DNA of 43,498 nucleotides from an uncultured Ruminococcus sp. (lineage in GTDB: Bacteria > Bacillota > Clostridia > Oscillospirales > CAG-272), in NCBI GenBank assembly GCA_902762505.1, contig CACWOQ010000037.1, forward strand, positions 1 to 43,498. Direction: 5' to 3'. Positions 1 to 7,593 of the stretch are shown here, piece by piece. A program made the position numbers and the translations under genes. The notes below the pieces were generated by a model that searched no databases, had not been told where the DNA came from, and saw nothing but the letters and a program-made list of their open reading frames with translations. Each line of letters opens with the position of its first letter. Position 1 is the first letter of the stretch.

Positions 1-16
1 AAAAAAGCAAAAGAAG

Positions 17-49
17 CCCGGAATCCCGCATAATTACTGGGGTTTCGGG
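17..49. terminator. Possible terminator hairpin near the left edge
   Basis: An imperfect stem pairs CCCGGAATCCC with GGGTTTCGGG. On the minus strand it is followed by a T-rich stretch (the A-rich start of the window). It could end transcription from the tRNA side or from a gene to the left of the window. The stem contains mismatches or G-U pairs, so the call is weak. Confidence 0.35.
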
Positions 50-64
50 TATTTTGAGCAAAGA

Positions 65-92
65 AAAATCCGAGTTGGAAAACTCGGATTTT
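65..92 (-). terminator. Terminator of the tRNA-Leu gene
   Basis: A perfect stem AAAATCCGAGTT / AACTCGGATTTT with a GGAA loop lies directly against the tRNA 3' CCA. Read on the minus strand it ends in a T run, the classical rho-independent form. The symmetric A and T flanks would let it work in both directions. Confidence 0.85.
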
Positions 93-177
93 TGGTGCGA
101 GAAACGGGACTTGAACCCGTATGGATAGCTCCACACGCCCCTCAAACGTGCGCGTCTACCAGTTCCGCCACTCTCGC
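93..177 (-). tRNA. tRNA-Leu, anticodon GAG
   Basis: Read on the minus strand, the gene begins GCGAGAG, has a D-arm region GGCGGAACTGGTAGACGC and an anticodon loop TTGAGGG. A long variable arm (TGGAGCTATCCA) is typical of class II tRNAs. The T arm contains GGGTTCAAGTCCC and the 3' end has an encoded CCA. The loop places GAG at positions 34 to 36, which reads CUC and CUU leucine codons. It has its own promoter upstream and a terminator immediately downstream. Confidence 0.93.
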
Positions 178-206
178 AGCTGTGCCGCTTTCAAGCGACG
201 GATTAT

Positions 207-234
207 ATTATACATATTTTTTCAGATTTGTCAA
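207..234 (-). promoter_or_regulatory. Promoter of tRNA-Leu
   Basis: On the minus strand a perfect TTGACA (229-234) is followed after 16 bases by a perfect TATAAT (207-212), about 30 bases upstream of the tRNA 5' end. It is divergent from the promoter of the isomerase gene. Confidence 0.8.
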
Positions 235-282
235 GCCCTTTTTTGAAAAAAGTACGTTTGCCGTGAAAAAAATATTCCGTGC

Positions 283-311
283 TTGACAAATACATATTTT
301 GATGGTATTCT
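283..311 (+). promoter_or_regulatory. Promoter of the sugar isomerase operon
   Basis: TTGACA at 283-288 and TATTCT at 306-311 are separated by 17 bases. The start codon at 343 follows a GGAGG ribosome binding site at 332-336. Confidence 0.75.
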
Positions 312-342
312 ATATATGAAATATCATATTCGGAGGACCGTT

Positions 343-1191
343 ATGAAAATTTGCGCAAGCACTTACAGCTTCGGCTCTTACAGAGAGCGCGGAATAGATT
401 TTATGATAGAAAAGGCGGCGGAGCTCGGCTTTGACGGTATCGAGATCGTCGAAGGCACGTTTGAAGGCTCCGGCGACGTGAAGACCGCAGCGGAGGTAAA
501 AAAGAAGTGCGGGGAAAAAGGGCTTTCCGTCGCTTCTTTCTGCACCGGCGCCGACCTGCTTTACGGCGACCCGGAGGAGCAGACAAAACGTCTGTGCGCG
601 CTTGCGGACGTGACCGCGGCGTACGGCGCCTCCGTGATGCGCCACGACGTATGCTACGGCTTCCGCTCCGAAAGGACGCACAGAAGCTATGACGACGCGA
701 TCGCAAGGATCGCCCCCGTCTGCCGCGCAGTCGCCGGATACGCGGAAAGCGTCGGCGTCGTCACCTGCACGGAAAACCACGGCTTTTTCTCGCAGGACAG
801 CGCCCGCGTCGAAAAGCTCATCAACGCCGTAGGGCACGAGAACTTCGGCGCGCTCGTCGATATAGGCAACTTCATGTGCGCTGACGAGGACCCGAATTTC
901 GCCGTCGGCGTCATGGCAGGCTACGCGAGACACGTCCACGCGAAGGATTTTTATCTTAAATCAGGCAGCGTGATCGACCCGGGAGCCGGCTGGTTCCGCA
1001 CACGCGCGGGAAATTACCTGAAAGGCACGATAATAGGCCACGGCGACGCGCGCGCGGCGCAGAGCCTCGGTATCCTCAAAAGGTCCGGCTACGACGGCTG
1101 GATCTCCGTTGAATTCGAAGGCATGGAGGACAATCTCACCGGGCTGAAGCTCGGGCGCGATAACGTCGAAAGATTCTGGAGGACGTTCTGA
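343..1191 (+). CDS. Sugar phosphate isomerase/epimerase (xylose-isomerase-like TIM barrel)
   Basis: The 282-residue protein fits the AP-endonuclease 2 / xylose-isomerase-like TIM-barrel superfamily, whose members isomerise or epimerise sugars and inositols using a divalent metal. Metal-ligand style motifs appear in order: TENHG (about residue 140), LVDIGN (about 175), HVHAKDF (about 205), GHGDA (about 240) and SVEFEG near the C-terminus. I chose the ATG at 343 because a GGAGGACC ribosome binding site sits just before it and the protein then begins MKICASTYSFGSY, a typical family start. An upstream in-frame extension would overlap the promoter. It is translationally coupled to the next gene by a TGATG overlap. 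The exact substrate cannot be read from the sequence. Confidence 0.85.
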   Translation: MKICASTYSFGSYRERGIDFMIEKAAELGFDGIEIVEGTFEGSGDVKTAAEVKKKCGEKGLSVASFCTGADLLYGDPEEQTKRLCALADVTAAYGASVMRHDVCYGFRSERTHRSYDDAIARIAPVCRAVAGYAESVGVVTCTENHGFFSQDSARVEKLINAVGHENFGALVDIGNFMCADEDPNFAVGVMAGYARHVHAKDFYLKSGSVIDPGAGWFRTRAGNYLKGTIIGHGDARAAQSLGILKRSGYDGWISVEFEGMEDNLTGLKLGRDNVERFWRTF

Positions 1192-1919
1192 TGAACAGCA
1201 GACAGATAAAAGAACACGACGCGGAGCAGGAACAGATCGCCCGCGCCCTTGACGCGAAGAAAAGGAAAAAGCGCCTTATCAGATTCGCCGTATGGATCGG
1301 CGCGGCGCTGATCGTCCTTATCGCACTTTACTTTATACTGAAAAGCTGCGGCGGCGAAGGGGAAAGGCAGTCGTATTCGTTCGATCCTCTGTCGGAGGAT
1401 TACGGCGAGGGCTTCGTTTCGCAGAGCGTCGACCATGATATATTTACGGACGAGGAATACGCGGACAAGGATATAGGCGTTTACTTTTATTCCGACAGCG
1501 TCGGATACTATTATACGACCGATGATATCGACGACGCGCCGTATCAGGCGAAGCTGTTTATCGAATACTTTGACGCGGCGATACACGGCGACGGCAAAAA
1601 GCTTAACACGCTTTTCACCGACGAATACTTTGAAAACAACGGCAGACCGATAAGGAAATACCCCGACAGATTCCCTATGCAGAAGATATATTCGGCAAAG
1701 GTCGAGCGCGTCGGTACCTCAACCACGACGAACACCGTTGAGGGCACGGTCATATATGAGTATTACAAGGTTTCTTTCCTGCTGAAAGACAACAACGGCG
1801 CCTTCCGCCCCGACCTTCCCGAGCCCGACGGCGGCAGCATACCGCTCGTATTCGACGTTATGACGCTCAAGGGCGTATCGAAGATCAACCGGATAACTCA
1901 GATAGTATATAACAGATGA
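1191..1919 (+). CDS. Single-span membrane protein of unknown function
   Basis: This 242-residue protein has a charged N-terminus (AKKRKKR, about residues 23-29) followed by one hydrophobic span (about 30-48). A long domain that is predicted to lie outside the membrane follows, acidic at first and then mixed (about 55-242). The segment around YQAKLFIEYFDAAIHGDGKKLNTLFTD resembles NTF2-like or DUF-type exported domains in general character, but I do not recognise a family. It overlaps the isomerase stop by one base (TGATG) and the next gene by four (ATGA), so the three genes are one operon. Confidence 0.75.
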   Translation: MNSRQIKEHDAEQEQIARALDAKKRKKRLIRFAVWIGAALIVLIALYFILKSCGGEGERQSYSFDPLSEDYGEGFVSQSVDHDIFTDEEYADKDIGVYFYSDSVGYYYTTDDIDDAPYQAKLFIEYFDAAIHGDGKKLNTLFTDEYFENNGRPIRKYPDRFPMQKIYSAKVERVGTSTTTNTVEGTVIYEYYKVSFLLKDNNGAFRPDLPEPDGGSIPLVFDVMTLKGVSKINRITQIVYNR

Positions 1920-2353
1920 AAAAAACAGTATTGAAATATGATATGATATCGGCGGCCGCGGTAATCGTGTTCTGCGCGTCATACGTTCTGAACATCGGGT
2001 GGTACCGACTGTTTTGCGGATTTATACCCGCGGTGTTTTTATGCGTGTTTATGTTTCTCGGGTGCCATTTTGCTGCGCTTACAAATGATCCGGCGCGCGC
2101 AAAAAAGCTGAACGTACTGTCATACGTTCTGTTTATATCCGCACAGCTTTTGATGCCGGACTGCAACGACGAGGAGTGGTACGTTTTTTTCAGATTGATA
2201 AGACGCGTCGATGATGACGTGATCTTCTTCGTTTTACTCGCCGTTTCCGCCGTGCTGTTCGTCGCAAACGTCGCCGTTATCATAGTTCAAATCGTAATTT
2301 ATGAAAAATACAGACGCGGCGGCGTTGCAAAAAAAGTGCGCGGAGCAGAATAG
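1916..2353 (+). CDS. Small polytopic membrane protein of unknown function
   Basis: This 145-residue protein has about four hydrophobic stretches (about residues 10-27, 31-55, 67-83 and 102-127) and a basic C-terminal tail. It starts with ATGAAAAAA, overlapping the previous stop codon by four bases, so it is very likely co-translated with it. I recognise no family. The likely pairing with the single-span protein before it suggests a membrane complex, which is inference only. Confidence 0.7.
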   Translation: MKKTVLKYDMISAAAVIVFCASYVLNIGWYRLFCGFIPAVFLCVFMFLGCHFAALTNDPARAKKLNVLSYVLFISAQLLMPDCNDEEWYVFFRLIRRVDDDVIFFVLLAVSAVLFVANVAVIIVQIVIYEKYRRGGVAKKVRGAE

Positions 2354-2398
2354 AGACGCATTATTTACAAATAATTTGAAAATATTTATATTACCCTC

Positions 2399-2427
2399 TT
2401 TACAAACACAAGATTTTAGTGTATAAT
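2399..2427 (+). promoter_or_regulatory. Promoter of rpsO (rpsO-pnp)
   Basis: TTTACA (2399-2404) and a perfect TATAAT (2422-2427) are separated by 17 bases. Transcription would start near 2434, giving a leader of about 95 bases before rpsO. Confidence 0.85.
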
Positions 2428-2433
2428 ACTGTC

Positions 2434-2530
2434 TCGGTATGAGCTTTTACCGCACGCTGGGTCTTCGGGTACACGATCACCCGCCGATCGCTCGGTGTAC
2501 GGAATAATTATTTGAAAGGTGATATTGAAA
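2434..2530 (+). promoter_or_regulatory. Structured rpsO leader RNA, candidate S15 autoregulatory site
   Basis: The leader can fold into a long hairpin pairing GTACACGATC (2469-2478) with GATCG...GTGTAC (2486-2500). The rpsO ribosome binding site (AAAGGTG, about 2515-2521) follows it. S15 is known to repress its own translation by binding structured rpsO leaders in several bacterial phyla. That this leader does so is inference from position and foldability. Confidence 0.45.
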
Positions 2531-2794
2531 ATGACCAAAGACAAGAAGCAGGAAATCATCGCCGCGTACAAAACGCATGAGAGCGACACGGGTTCGCCCG
2601 AGGTACAGATCGCGATACTCACGACCCGTATCAACGAACTCACCGAACACTTAAAGGTCAACAAAAACGACCACCACAGCAGACGCGGTCTGCTCAAGAT
2701 GGTCGGTCATCGCCGCAACCTCCTCGGATATCTGAAAGACAAGGATATCGAGCGTTACAGAGCGATAATCGATAAGCTCGGCTTAAGAAAGTAA
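2531..2794 (+). CDS. rpsO: 30S ribosomal protein S15
   Basis: The 87-residue protein matches S15 throughout: [26 protein letters not shown], TERINxLTEHLK-type helix, [20 protein letters not shown] and a final IDKLGLRK. S15 binds 16S rRNA early in assembly of the 30S platform. I chose the ATG at 2531 over the in-frame GTG at 2519 because AAAGGTG lies 8 to 10 bases before it and the family starts at this position. It precedes pnp in the order conserved in most bacteria. Confidence 0.97.
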   Translation: MTKDKKQEIIAAYKTHESDTGSPEVQIAILTTRINELTEHLKVNKNDHHSRRGLLKMVGHRRNLLGYLKDKDIERYRAIIDKLGLRK

Positions 2795-2839
2795 AAAACA
2801 AACTGTCCGCGCTCTTTCATACCGGGGCGGCGGACGCGT

Positions 2840-2873
2840 TCGGGGAGCTCCCGCTTTTGCGGGAGGTCTCCGA
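2840..2873 (+). terminator. Hairpin after rpsO, partial terminator
   Basis: A strong GC-rich stem pairs TCGGGGAGCTCCCGC with GCGGGAGGTCTCCGA around a TTTT loop, followed by ATTTT. The T run is short, so some readthrough into pnp is likely. I could not find a convincing separate pnp promoter. Confidence 0.6.
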
Positions 2874-2911
2874 ATTTTGCGGTAAAATACGGAGCGTCTT
2901 AAGTGTAGCAG

Positions 2912-2949
2912 TTACCTTTGCGCCGGTAGCGTCACCGGCTTGAAGGTAA
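2912..2949 (+). promoter_or_regulatory. Long hairpin in the pnp leader
   Basis: An outer stem TTACCTT/AAGGTAA (2912-2918 with 2943-2949) encloses an inner stem GCCGGT/ACCGGC (2922-2927 with 2934-2939). It lies 48 bases before the pnp start codon. In enteric bacteria a leader hairpin cut by RNase III mediates PNPase autoregulation. This is a similar position, but the mechanism here is inference. Confidence 0.45.
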
Positions 2950-2997
2950 GTGTTATACCTAAGGCAGTCTCCGATATAATAAAGGAGAAAAAAAGAA

Positions 2998-5154
2998 ATG
3001 TTCGAAAACTACAAGGTATTCAACTACGAGCTCGCCGGCAGACCTCTTACGATAGAGACCGGCAAGATGGCGGGCCTCGCAAACGGTTCCTGCCTCGTCC
3101 GCTACGGCGACACCTGCATCCTCGCCTGCGCGACCGCGTCGGCAAGACCGAGAGACGGCATAGACTACATGCCACTGTCCGTTGATTTTGAAGAGAGACT
3201 TTATTCCGTAGGCAGGATCCCCGGCGGCTATTTCAGACGTGAAGGCAAGCCCACCGAGAAGGCGATACTCACCTCCCGCGTGATCGACAGACCGATCCGT
3301 CCGCTGTTCCCGAAGGATCTTCGCAACGATATCAACCTCAGCATGACCGTTCTCGCGGTAGATCACGACAACAGCCCCGAGATCGCGGCTATGATCGGCG
3401 CGTCCATCGCTCTGTCCATCTCCGATATTCCGTGGAACGGACCTATCGGCGGCGTGTTCGTGGGCATGGTAGACGGCAAATTCATCATCAACCCGAACGT
3501 TGAGCAGAGAGAGCGCAGCACCCTTGAGCTTACCGTTGCCGGCACCGAGAAAAAGGTCGTCATGATCGAAGCGGGCGCGAAGGAAGTATCCGACGAGGAT
3601 ATGTTCAACGCCATCATGTTCGCGCACGAAGAGATCAAGAACATCGTAAAATTCATCAATTCCATCGTTGCCGAGATCGGCAAGCCCAAATTCGAATACG
3701 AGCATCACGACGTTGACCACGAGCTGTACGACAAGATCGCGGCTGAGTTCACCGAGGACGTCAAGCTCGCGCTTGACACCGACGACAAGACCGTCCGCGA
3801 CGCGGCGATCGACGTCATCAGAGGCAAGATCTACGAAGAATACGACGAGGAGTATCCCGATCAGCATCCGATGATCGAGGAGATCCTTTACAAGCTGCAG
3901 AAGGTCATCGTCCGCGAATGGCTGCTTCAGGGCAAGCGCGTTGACGGACGCCGCCTCGACCAGATCAGACCGCTTGCCGCCGAGGTCGGACTTTTCCGCA
4001 GGACCCACGGCTCGGGCCTCTTCACCCGCGGTCAGACTCAGGTCATGACGATTGCCACGCTCGGCTCCATTTCCGATATGCAGGAGCTTGACGGCATAGA
4101 TCAGGAAGAAGAAAAGAGATATATGCACCACTACAACATGCCGGGTTATTCCACGGGCGAGGCGAAGTCCTCCAGATCCCCCGGCAGACGTGAGATCGGC
4201 CACGGCGCTCTCGCCGAAAGATCCCTCGTTCCGGTGCTCCCGTCCGTTGAGGAATTCCCGTACGCGATCCGCCTCGTATCCGAGGTCATTTCGTCCAACG
4301 GTTCCACCTCTCAGGCGTCCGTCTGCGGCTCCACCCTCGCTCTTATGGACGCGGGCGTGCCGATAAAGGCGCCGGTCGCCGGTATCTCCTGCGGCCTTAT
4401 CACCGAAGGCGACCGCTGGATGACGATGGTCGATATCCAGGGTCTTGAAGACTTCTACGGCGATATGGACTTCAAGGTAGCCGGTACTCACAAGGGCATC
4501 ACCTCCATTCAGATGGACCTCAAGATCGACGGTCTTACCCCCGAGATCATAAAGAGCGCTCTCGAGACCACCCACAAGGGCAGAGATTATATAATCGACG
4601 AGGTCATACTCAAAACGATCGACCGTCCGCGTGACGACGTTTCCGATTTCGCGCCGAAGATGATCAGCATGCAGATCAATCCGGACAAGATCCGTGAGGT
4701 CATAGGCACGGGCGGCAAGGTCATCCAGAAGATCGTCGCCGACACGGGCGCCAAGATCGACATCGAAGACGACGGTTCCGTATTCATCTCCGCGGTCGAC
4801 AAGAACGCCTGCTACGCCGCGAAGGCGATAATAGACGGCATCGTGTTCGAGCCTGTCAAGGGCGCGACCTACACCGGCAAGGTCGCCGAGATCCTGCCGA
4901 TCGGCTGCAGAGTCGAGATCGTTCCCGGTTACCTCGGATTCGTACACGTACGCGATCTTGAATACAAGAGAACGGAAAACGTTGAAGACGTTGTCAAGAT
5001 AGGCGACGTCGTCACCGTCAAATGCCTCGGCACCGACGAAAAGGGCAGAATAAACTTCTCCCGCAAGGCTGCTCTGCCGAGAAAGCCGTTCAGGACCGAC
5101 AGACCCGAAGGCGAGGAAAAGCCCGAGGCTGAGGATACAAAGGAAGAAGAATGA
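2998..5154 (+). CDS. pnp: Polyribonucleotide nucleotidyltransferase (PNPase)
   Basis: The 718-residue protein has the full PNPase architecture: two RNase PH domains (about 10-225 and 310-540) joined by a helical linker, then a KH domain (about 550-615) and an S1 RNA-binding domain (about 620-690). Visible landmarks are RPIRPLFPKDLRND, FTRGQTQVMT, the SSRSPGRREIGHGALAERSL active-site region, and the KH loop VIGTGGKVIQKI (most homologues have GPGG, here GTGG). PNPase degrades RNA 3' to 5' by phosphorolysis. The start at 2998 follows AAAGGAG. The acidic tail after the S1 domain (EGEEKPEAEDTKEEE) is common. A terminator hairpin lies 5 bases past the stop. Confidence 0.97.
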   Translation: MFENYKVFNYELAGRPLTIETGKMAGLANGSCLVRYGDTCILACATASARPRDGIDYMPLSVDFEERLYSVGRIPGGYFRREGKPTEKAILTSRVIDRPIRPLFPKDLRNDINLSMTVLAVDHDNSPEIAAMIGASIALSISDIPWNGPIGGVFVGMVDGKFIINPNVEQRERSTLELTVAGTEKKVVMIEAGAKEVSDEDMFNAIMFAHEEIKNIVKFINSIVAEIGKPKFEYEHHDVDHELYDKIAAEFTEDVKLALDTDDKTVRDAAIDVIRGKIYEEYDEEYPDQHPMIEEILYKLQKVIVREWLLQGKRVDGRRLDQIRPLAAEVGLFRRTHGSGLFTRGQTQVMTIATLGSISDMQELDGIDQEEEKRYMHHYNMPGYSTGEAKSSRSPGRREIGHGALAERSLVPVLPSVEEFPYAIRLVSEVISSNGSTSQASVCGSTLALMDAGVPIKAPVAGISCGLITEGDRWMTMVDIQGLEDFYGDMDFKVAGTHKGITSIQMDLKIDGLTPEIIKSALETTHKGRDYIIDEVILKTIDRPRDDVSDFAPKMISMQINPDKIREVIGTGGKVIQKIVADTGAKIDIEDDGSVFISAVDKNACYAAKAIIDGIVFEPVKGATYTGKVAEILPIGCRVEIVPGYLGFVHVRDLEYKRTENVEDVVKIGDVVTVKCLGTDEKGRINFSRKAALPRKPFRTDRPEGEEKPEAEDTKEEE

Positions 5155-5158
5155 TAAA

Positions 5159-5186
5159 AAAAGAGCCTTTGAAAAAAGGCTCTTTT
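5159..5186 (+). terminator. Terminator of pnp
   Basis: AAGAGCCTTT and AAAGGCTCTT form a perfect 10-base stem with a GAAA loop, followed by TT and preceded by an A run. It lies immediately after the pnp stop codon. Confidence 0.88.
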
Positions 5187-5202
5187 GTAAACAGGAGCTG
5201 TT

Positions 5203-5820
5203 ATGATCAAAGCCGCGATCTTCGACGTTGACGGAACGCTGATCGATTCGCTCGGAGGCTGGCGCACAGCCGTTTCCGGGTACCTCGGATCAGCGGGCGT
5301 ACCGTTTGACGAGGACGTATATAAAAGAATGCACAGACTGACCGCCGAAAAGGCGATATCGTATCTGAAAAGAGAGCTGTCTCTGAAGGATCCGGAAAGC
5401 GTGATAAGAGAACGCATATTCGCGTCGCTTGAAGTCTTTTACAGAGAAAAGACGCGGATCGTCCCGGGCGTGCCGGAGCTGCTCGAAGCGCTTGACCGTG
5501 CGGGCGTCGTCATGGCTGCCGCAACGTCAAACAGGCGAGAATTCGCCGCGGCTGCGCTTCGCTTTCACGGGATCGACCGGTATTTCAGCCGTATAGTGAC
5601 GTGCGACGACTACGGAACGACGAAAAGCGAGCCGACGGTGTATCTGAGGACCGCGGAGCTTATCGGTTTCTCCCCGTCTGAGACGGTCGTGTTTGAGGAT
5701 TCGCCGCACGCGGCTGAAACCGCGCACGCGGCGGGATTTCCGGTAGAGCTTGTTTCGGGCGATCTTTCGGACGGCGGCGTAAGGTCGGCGATCCTTCGCC
5801 GCGCGGGGGTGGGATCATGA
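5203..5820 (+). CDS. HAD-superfamily phosphatase (beta-phosphoglucomutase-like), first of a tandem pair
   Basis: This 205-residue HAD hydrolase has all four motifs: FDVDGTLID (motif I, nucleophile Asp8), ATSN (motif II, about residue 107), Lys in GTTKSEP (motif III, about 142), and VVFEDSP (motif IV, about 163). A helical cap (about residues 15-80) is of the beta-phosphoglucomutase/PGP subclass. It acts on a small phosphorylated metabolite that cannot be identified here. The start follows AGGAGC. It overlaps the next gene by four bases and is clearly a paralogue of it (both begin FDxDGTLIDSLGxWR), which points to tandem duplication. Confidence 0.88.
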   Translation: MIKAAIFDVDGTLIDSLGGWRTAVSGYLGSAGVPFDEDVYKRMHRLTAEKAISYLKRELSLKDPESVIRERIFASLEVFYREKTRIVPGVPELLEALDRAGVVMAAATSNRREFAAAALRFHGIDRYFSRIVTCDDYGTTKSEPTVYLRTAELIGFSPSETVVFEDSPHAAETAHAAGFPVELVSGDLSDGGVRSAILRRAGVGS

Positions 5821-6398
5821 TCGGATACGCCGTGTTTGACGCCGACGGCACGCTGATCGACTCGCTCGGAGTGTGGCGCGCGGCAGACAACGTATATCTT
5901 GCGTCAAAAGGCAAGAGGATGACAGACGAAATCTACCGTGCGTTTATGAAAATGACGTACGGTGAAAGCATAACGTTCGTAAAGGATCACTTTTCGCTGC
6001 CCGACAGCGAGGAGCGTATCTCGGCTGATATAATGAGGATTGTGACTGAAAAGTACGCCGCAGAGGTCAGAGCGATGCCGGGCGTGATACCGCTGCTTGA
6101 CCGTCTGGCGGAGAAAGGAATACCGATGGCTGTTGCCACGGCGAACGAAAAAGAGCTTGTGACAGCGGCGCTTTCGTCAAACGGTATGCTCGGATATTTC
6201 AGATGCGTGGTGACGTGCGACGAGCTCGGTACGAGCAAGCGCACAGCTGACGTATACGTCCACGCGGCGCGTCTTCTGGGCGGAACGCCGGAGGAAACTC
6301 TCGTCGTGGAGGATGATTTCGGCTGCGTGAAAACGGCGGCTGCCGCGGGCTTTCACGCCGTTCACATATCGGAGATAGGAGGGATAGAGCTTGAGTAA
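5817..6398 (+). CDS. HAD-superfamily phosphatase, second of a tandem pair
   Basis: This 193-residue paralogue of the preceding gene carries FDADGTLID (motif I), ATAN (motif II), Lys in GTSKRT (motif III) and VVEDDFG (motif IV), so it should be active. Cap-domain residues differ from its neighbour, which suggests divergence of substrate after duplication. It overlaps the genes on both sides (ATGA at the 5' end, eight bases at the 3' end), marking a tightly coupled operon with thiamine pyrophosphokinase. A role in dephosphorylating a cofactor or nucleotide intermediate is possible but unproven. Confidence 0.87.
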   Translation: MIGYAVFDADGTLIDSLGVWRAADNVYLASKGKRMTDEIYRAFMKMTYGESITFVKDHFSLPDSEERISADIMRIVTEKYAAEVRAMPGVIPLLDRLAEKGIPMAVATANEKELVTAALSSNGMLGYFRCVVTCDELGTSKRTADVYVHAARLLGGTPEETLVVEDDFGCVKTAAAAGFHAVHISEIGGIELE

Positions 6399-7020
6399 CC
6401 GAAGATGCGTCGTTGTCGGCGCTGCGAGGATCACAAAATACAAAGAAATAAAAAAATATCTGAGAAAAGACGACTTTTTCATCTATTGCGACGCGGGGCT
6501 GTCTCACGAGGAAAAGCTCGGTCACAGGGCGGACATGATAGTCGGCGACTTCGATTCATCGGAAAACCCGCTCCGCCCGACGGAAACCGTAGTTCTTCCG
6601 CACATCAAGGACGATACCGATACGGCGTACGCCGTAAAGGAGGCGATGAAGCGCGGATTTACGGAATTCCTGCTCGTCGGGGTGATCGGCGGAAGGCTCG
6701 ATCATACTCTCGGAAACGTCGCGCTGCTGAATATGATCGCGACGGCGGGACTTCACGGGATGGCTGTGGACGATCATTCGGAGATAGAGATCGTCACGGA
6801 CAAAGCAGAGGTGGAGCCGGATTTTCCGTATTTCTCGCTTCTGAACGTTACGGGACAGTGCGCGGACGTCACGATAAAGGACGCGCTTTATCCGCTTGAC
6901 AACGGCGAGCTTACGGTAGATTTCCCGCTCGGAGTGAGCAACGAGCCGCTTCCCGGAAAGACCGCGAAGATCACGGTAGGCAAGGGCCGCGCGCTGCTTA
7001 TCAGGGTACGCGGAGAATGA
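6391..7020 (+). CDS. thiN: Thiamine pyrophosphokinase
   Basis: The 209-residue protein matches thiamine pyrophosphokinase, which makes thiamine diphosphate from thiamine and ATP. Visible motifs are DAGLSHEEKLGHRADMIVGD with GDFDSSE (about residues 45-51), the metal-binding KDDTDTAYAV (about 71-80), GGRLDHTLGN (about 100-109), and a C-terminal beta domain ending in SNEP and GRALLIRVR. The start is a TTG at 6391, supported by GGAGGG eight bases upstream and by the family start point. It overlaps the previous gene by eight bases and the next by four. The same window encodes split transketolase, a thiamine-diphosphate enzyme, but far away. Confidence 0.9.
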   Translation: MSNRRCVVVGAARITKYKEIKKYLRKDDFFIYCDAGLSHEEKLGHRADMIVGDFDSSENPLRPTETVVLPHIKDDTDTAYAVKEAMKRGFTEFLLVGVIGGRLDHTLGNVALLNMIATAGLHGMAVDDHSEIEIVTDKAEVEPDFPYFSLLNVTGQCADVTIKDALYPLDNGELTVDFPLGVSNEPLPGKTAKITVGKGRALLIRVRGE

Positions 7021-7505
7021 ACAGAGTCACGGTCGCCGGATGCTCTGGCAGCGGAAAAAGCGTGTTTGCGGCAAAGCTTGCCGCGATCTTTCGCCTGCCG
7101 CTCTATCATCTCGACAACGTCTTCTGGAATCCGGATAAAACGCACGTGGACAGGGAAACGTTCGACAGGCGCCTGAACGTCATCCTCGGGTACGAAAGGT
7201 TCGTGATCGACGGGGAATACGGCAGAACGCTTGAGACACGGATCAGAGAGTCGGATACGGTGTTTTATTTCGATATACCGCTCTCAGACAGGCTCGAAGG
7301 CGCCGCCTCACGCGTCGGCAAAAAGCGCCCGGACATACCGTGGATCGAGGACGAGTTCGACCCGGATTTCAAAAAATACATAGAGGACTACGACGATACA
7401 CAGCGCCCGGTCACGCTCGCCCTGCTTGAAAAATACAGTAACAGAAATATAATAACGTTCAAAAGCAGAGAAGAAGCCGACCTTTATTTAATGAACAGCT
7501 TGTAA
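7017..7505 (+). CDS. Adenylate-kinase-like P-loop protein (topology-modulation/FlaR-like)
   Basis: This 162-residue P-loop NTPase has Walker A GCSGSGKSV (about residues 8-16). Further motifs are LYHLDNVFW with the following basic stretch (about 29-37), VIDGEYGRT (about 64-72) and FYFDIPLSDRL (about 83-93). This pattern is that of the small kinase-like proteins often annotated as DNA topology modulation protein or FlaR. The biochemical role of the family is poorly defined. It is the last gene of the HAD-HAD-thiN operon, joined by an ATGA overlap. Confidence 0.82.
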   Translation: MNRVTVAGCSGSGKSVFAAKLAAIFRLPLYHLDNVFWNPDKTHVDRETFDRRLNVILGYERFVIDGEYGRTLETRIRESDTVFYFDIPLSDRLEGAASRVGKKRPDIPWIEDEFDPDFKKYIEDYDDTQRPVTLALLEKYSNRNIITFKSREEADLYLMNSL

Positions 7506-7593
7506 AAAAAAGAAAAATCTCATTTTTTGTGAAACTTTTTCGGCGGTTTTTTACGTCTTATTATTTAGAAGCAATAAGGAGGTCCATACGCCT

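Noticed and set aside
343-1191. Earlier in-frame start of the isomerase at 283
   Set aside because: It would begin on the -35 element and has no ribosome binding site; ATG 343 has a good one and matches the family start.
2952-2980. Separate promoter for pnp at the TATAAT just before its ribosome binding site
   Set aside because: The -35 would be GTTATA, a poor match, and the transcript would start on the ribosome binding site itself.
2959-4947. A 662-codon open frame on the minus strand opposite pnp
   Set aside because: pnp is certain on the plus strand. The antisense frame stays open because of its codon bias, and the product is an Asp/Arg-rich sequence with no recognisable domain.
7506-7593. 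Promoter of the serpin gene
   Set aside because: A TATTAT is present at about 7559-7564, but no acceptable -35 lies at the right distance, so I did not list it.
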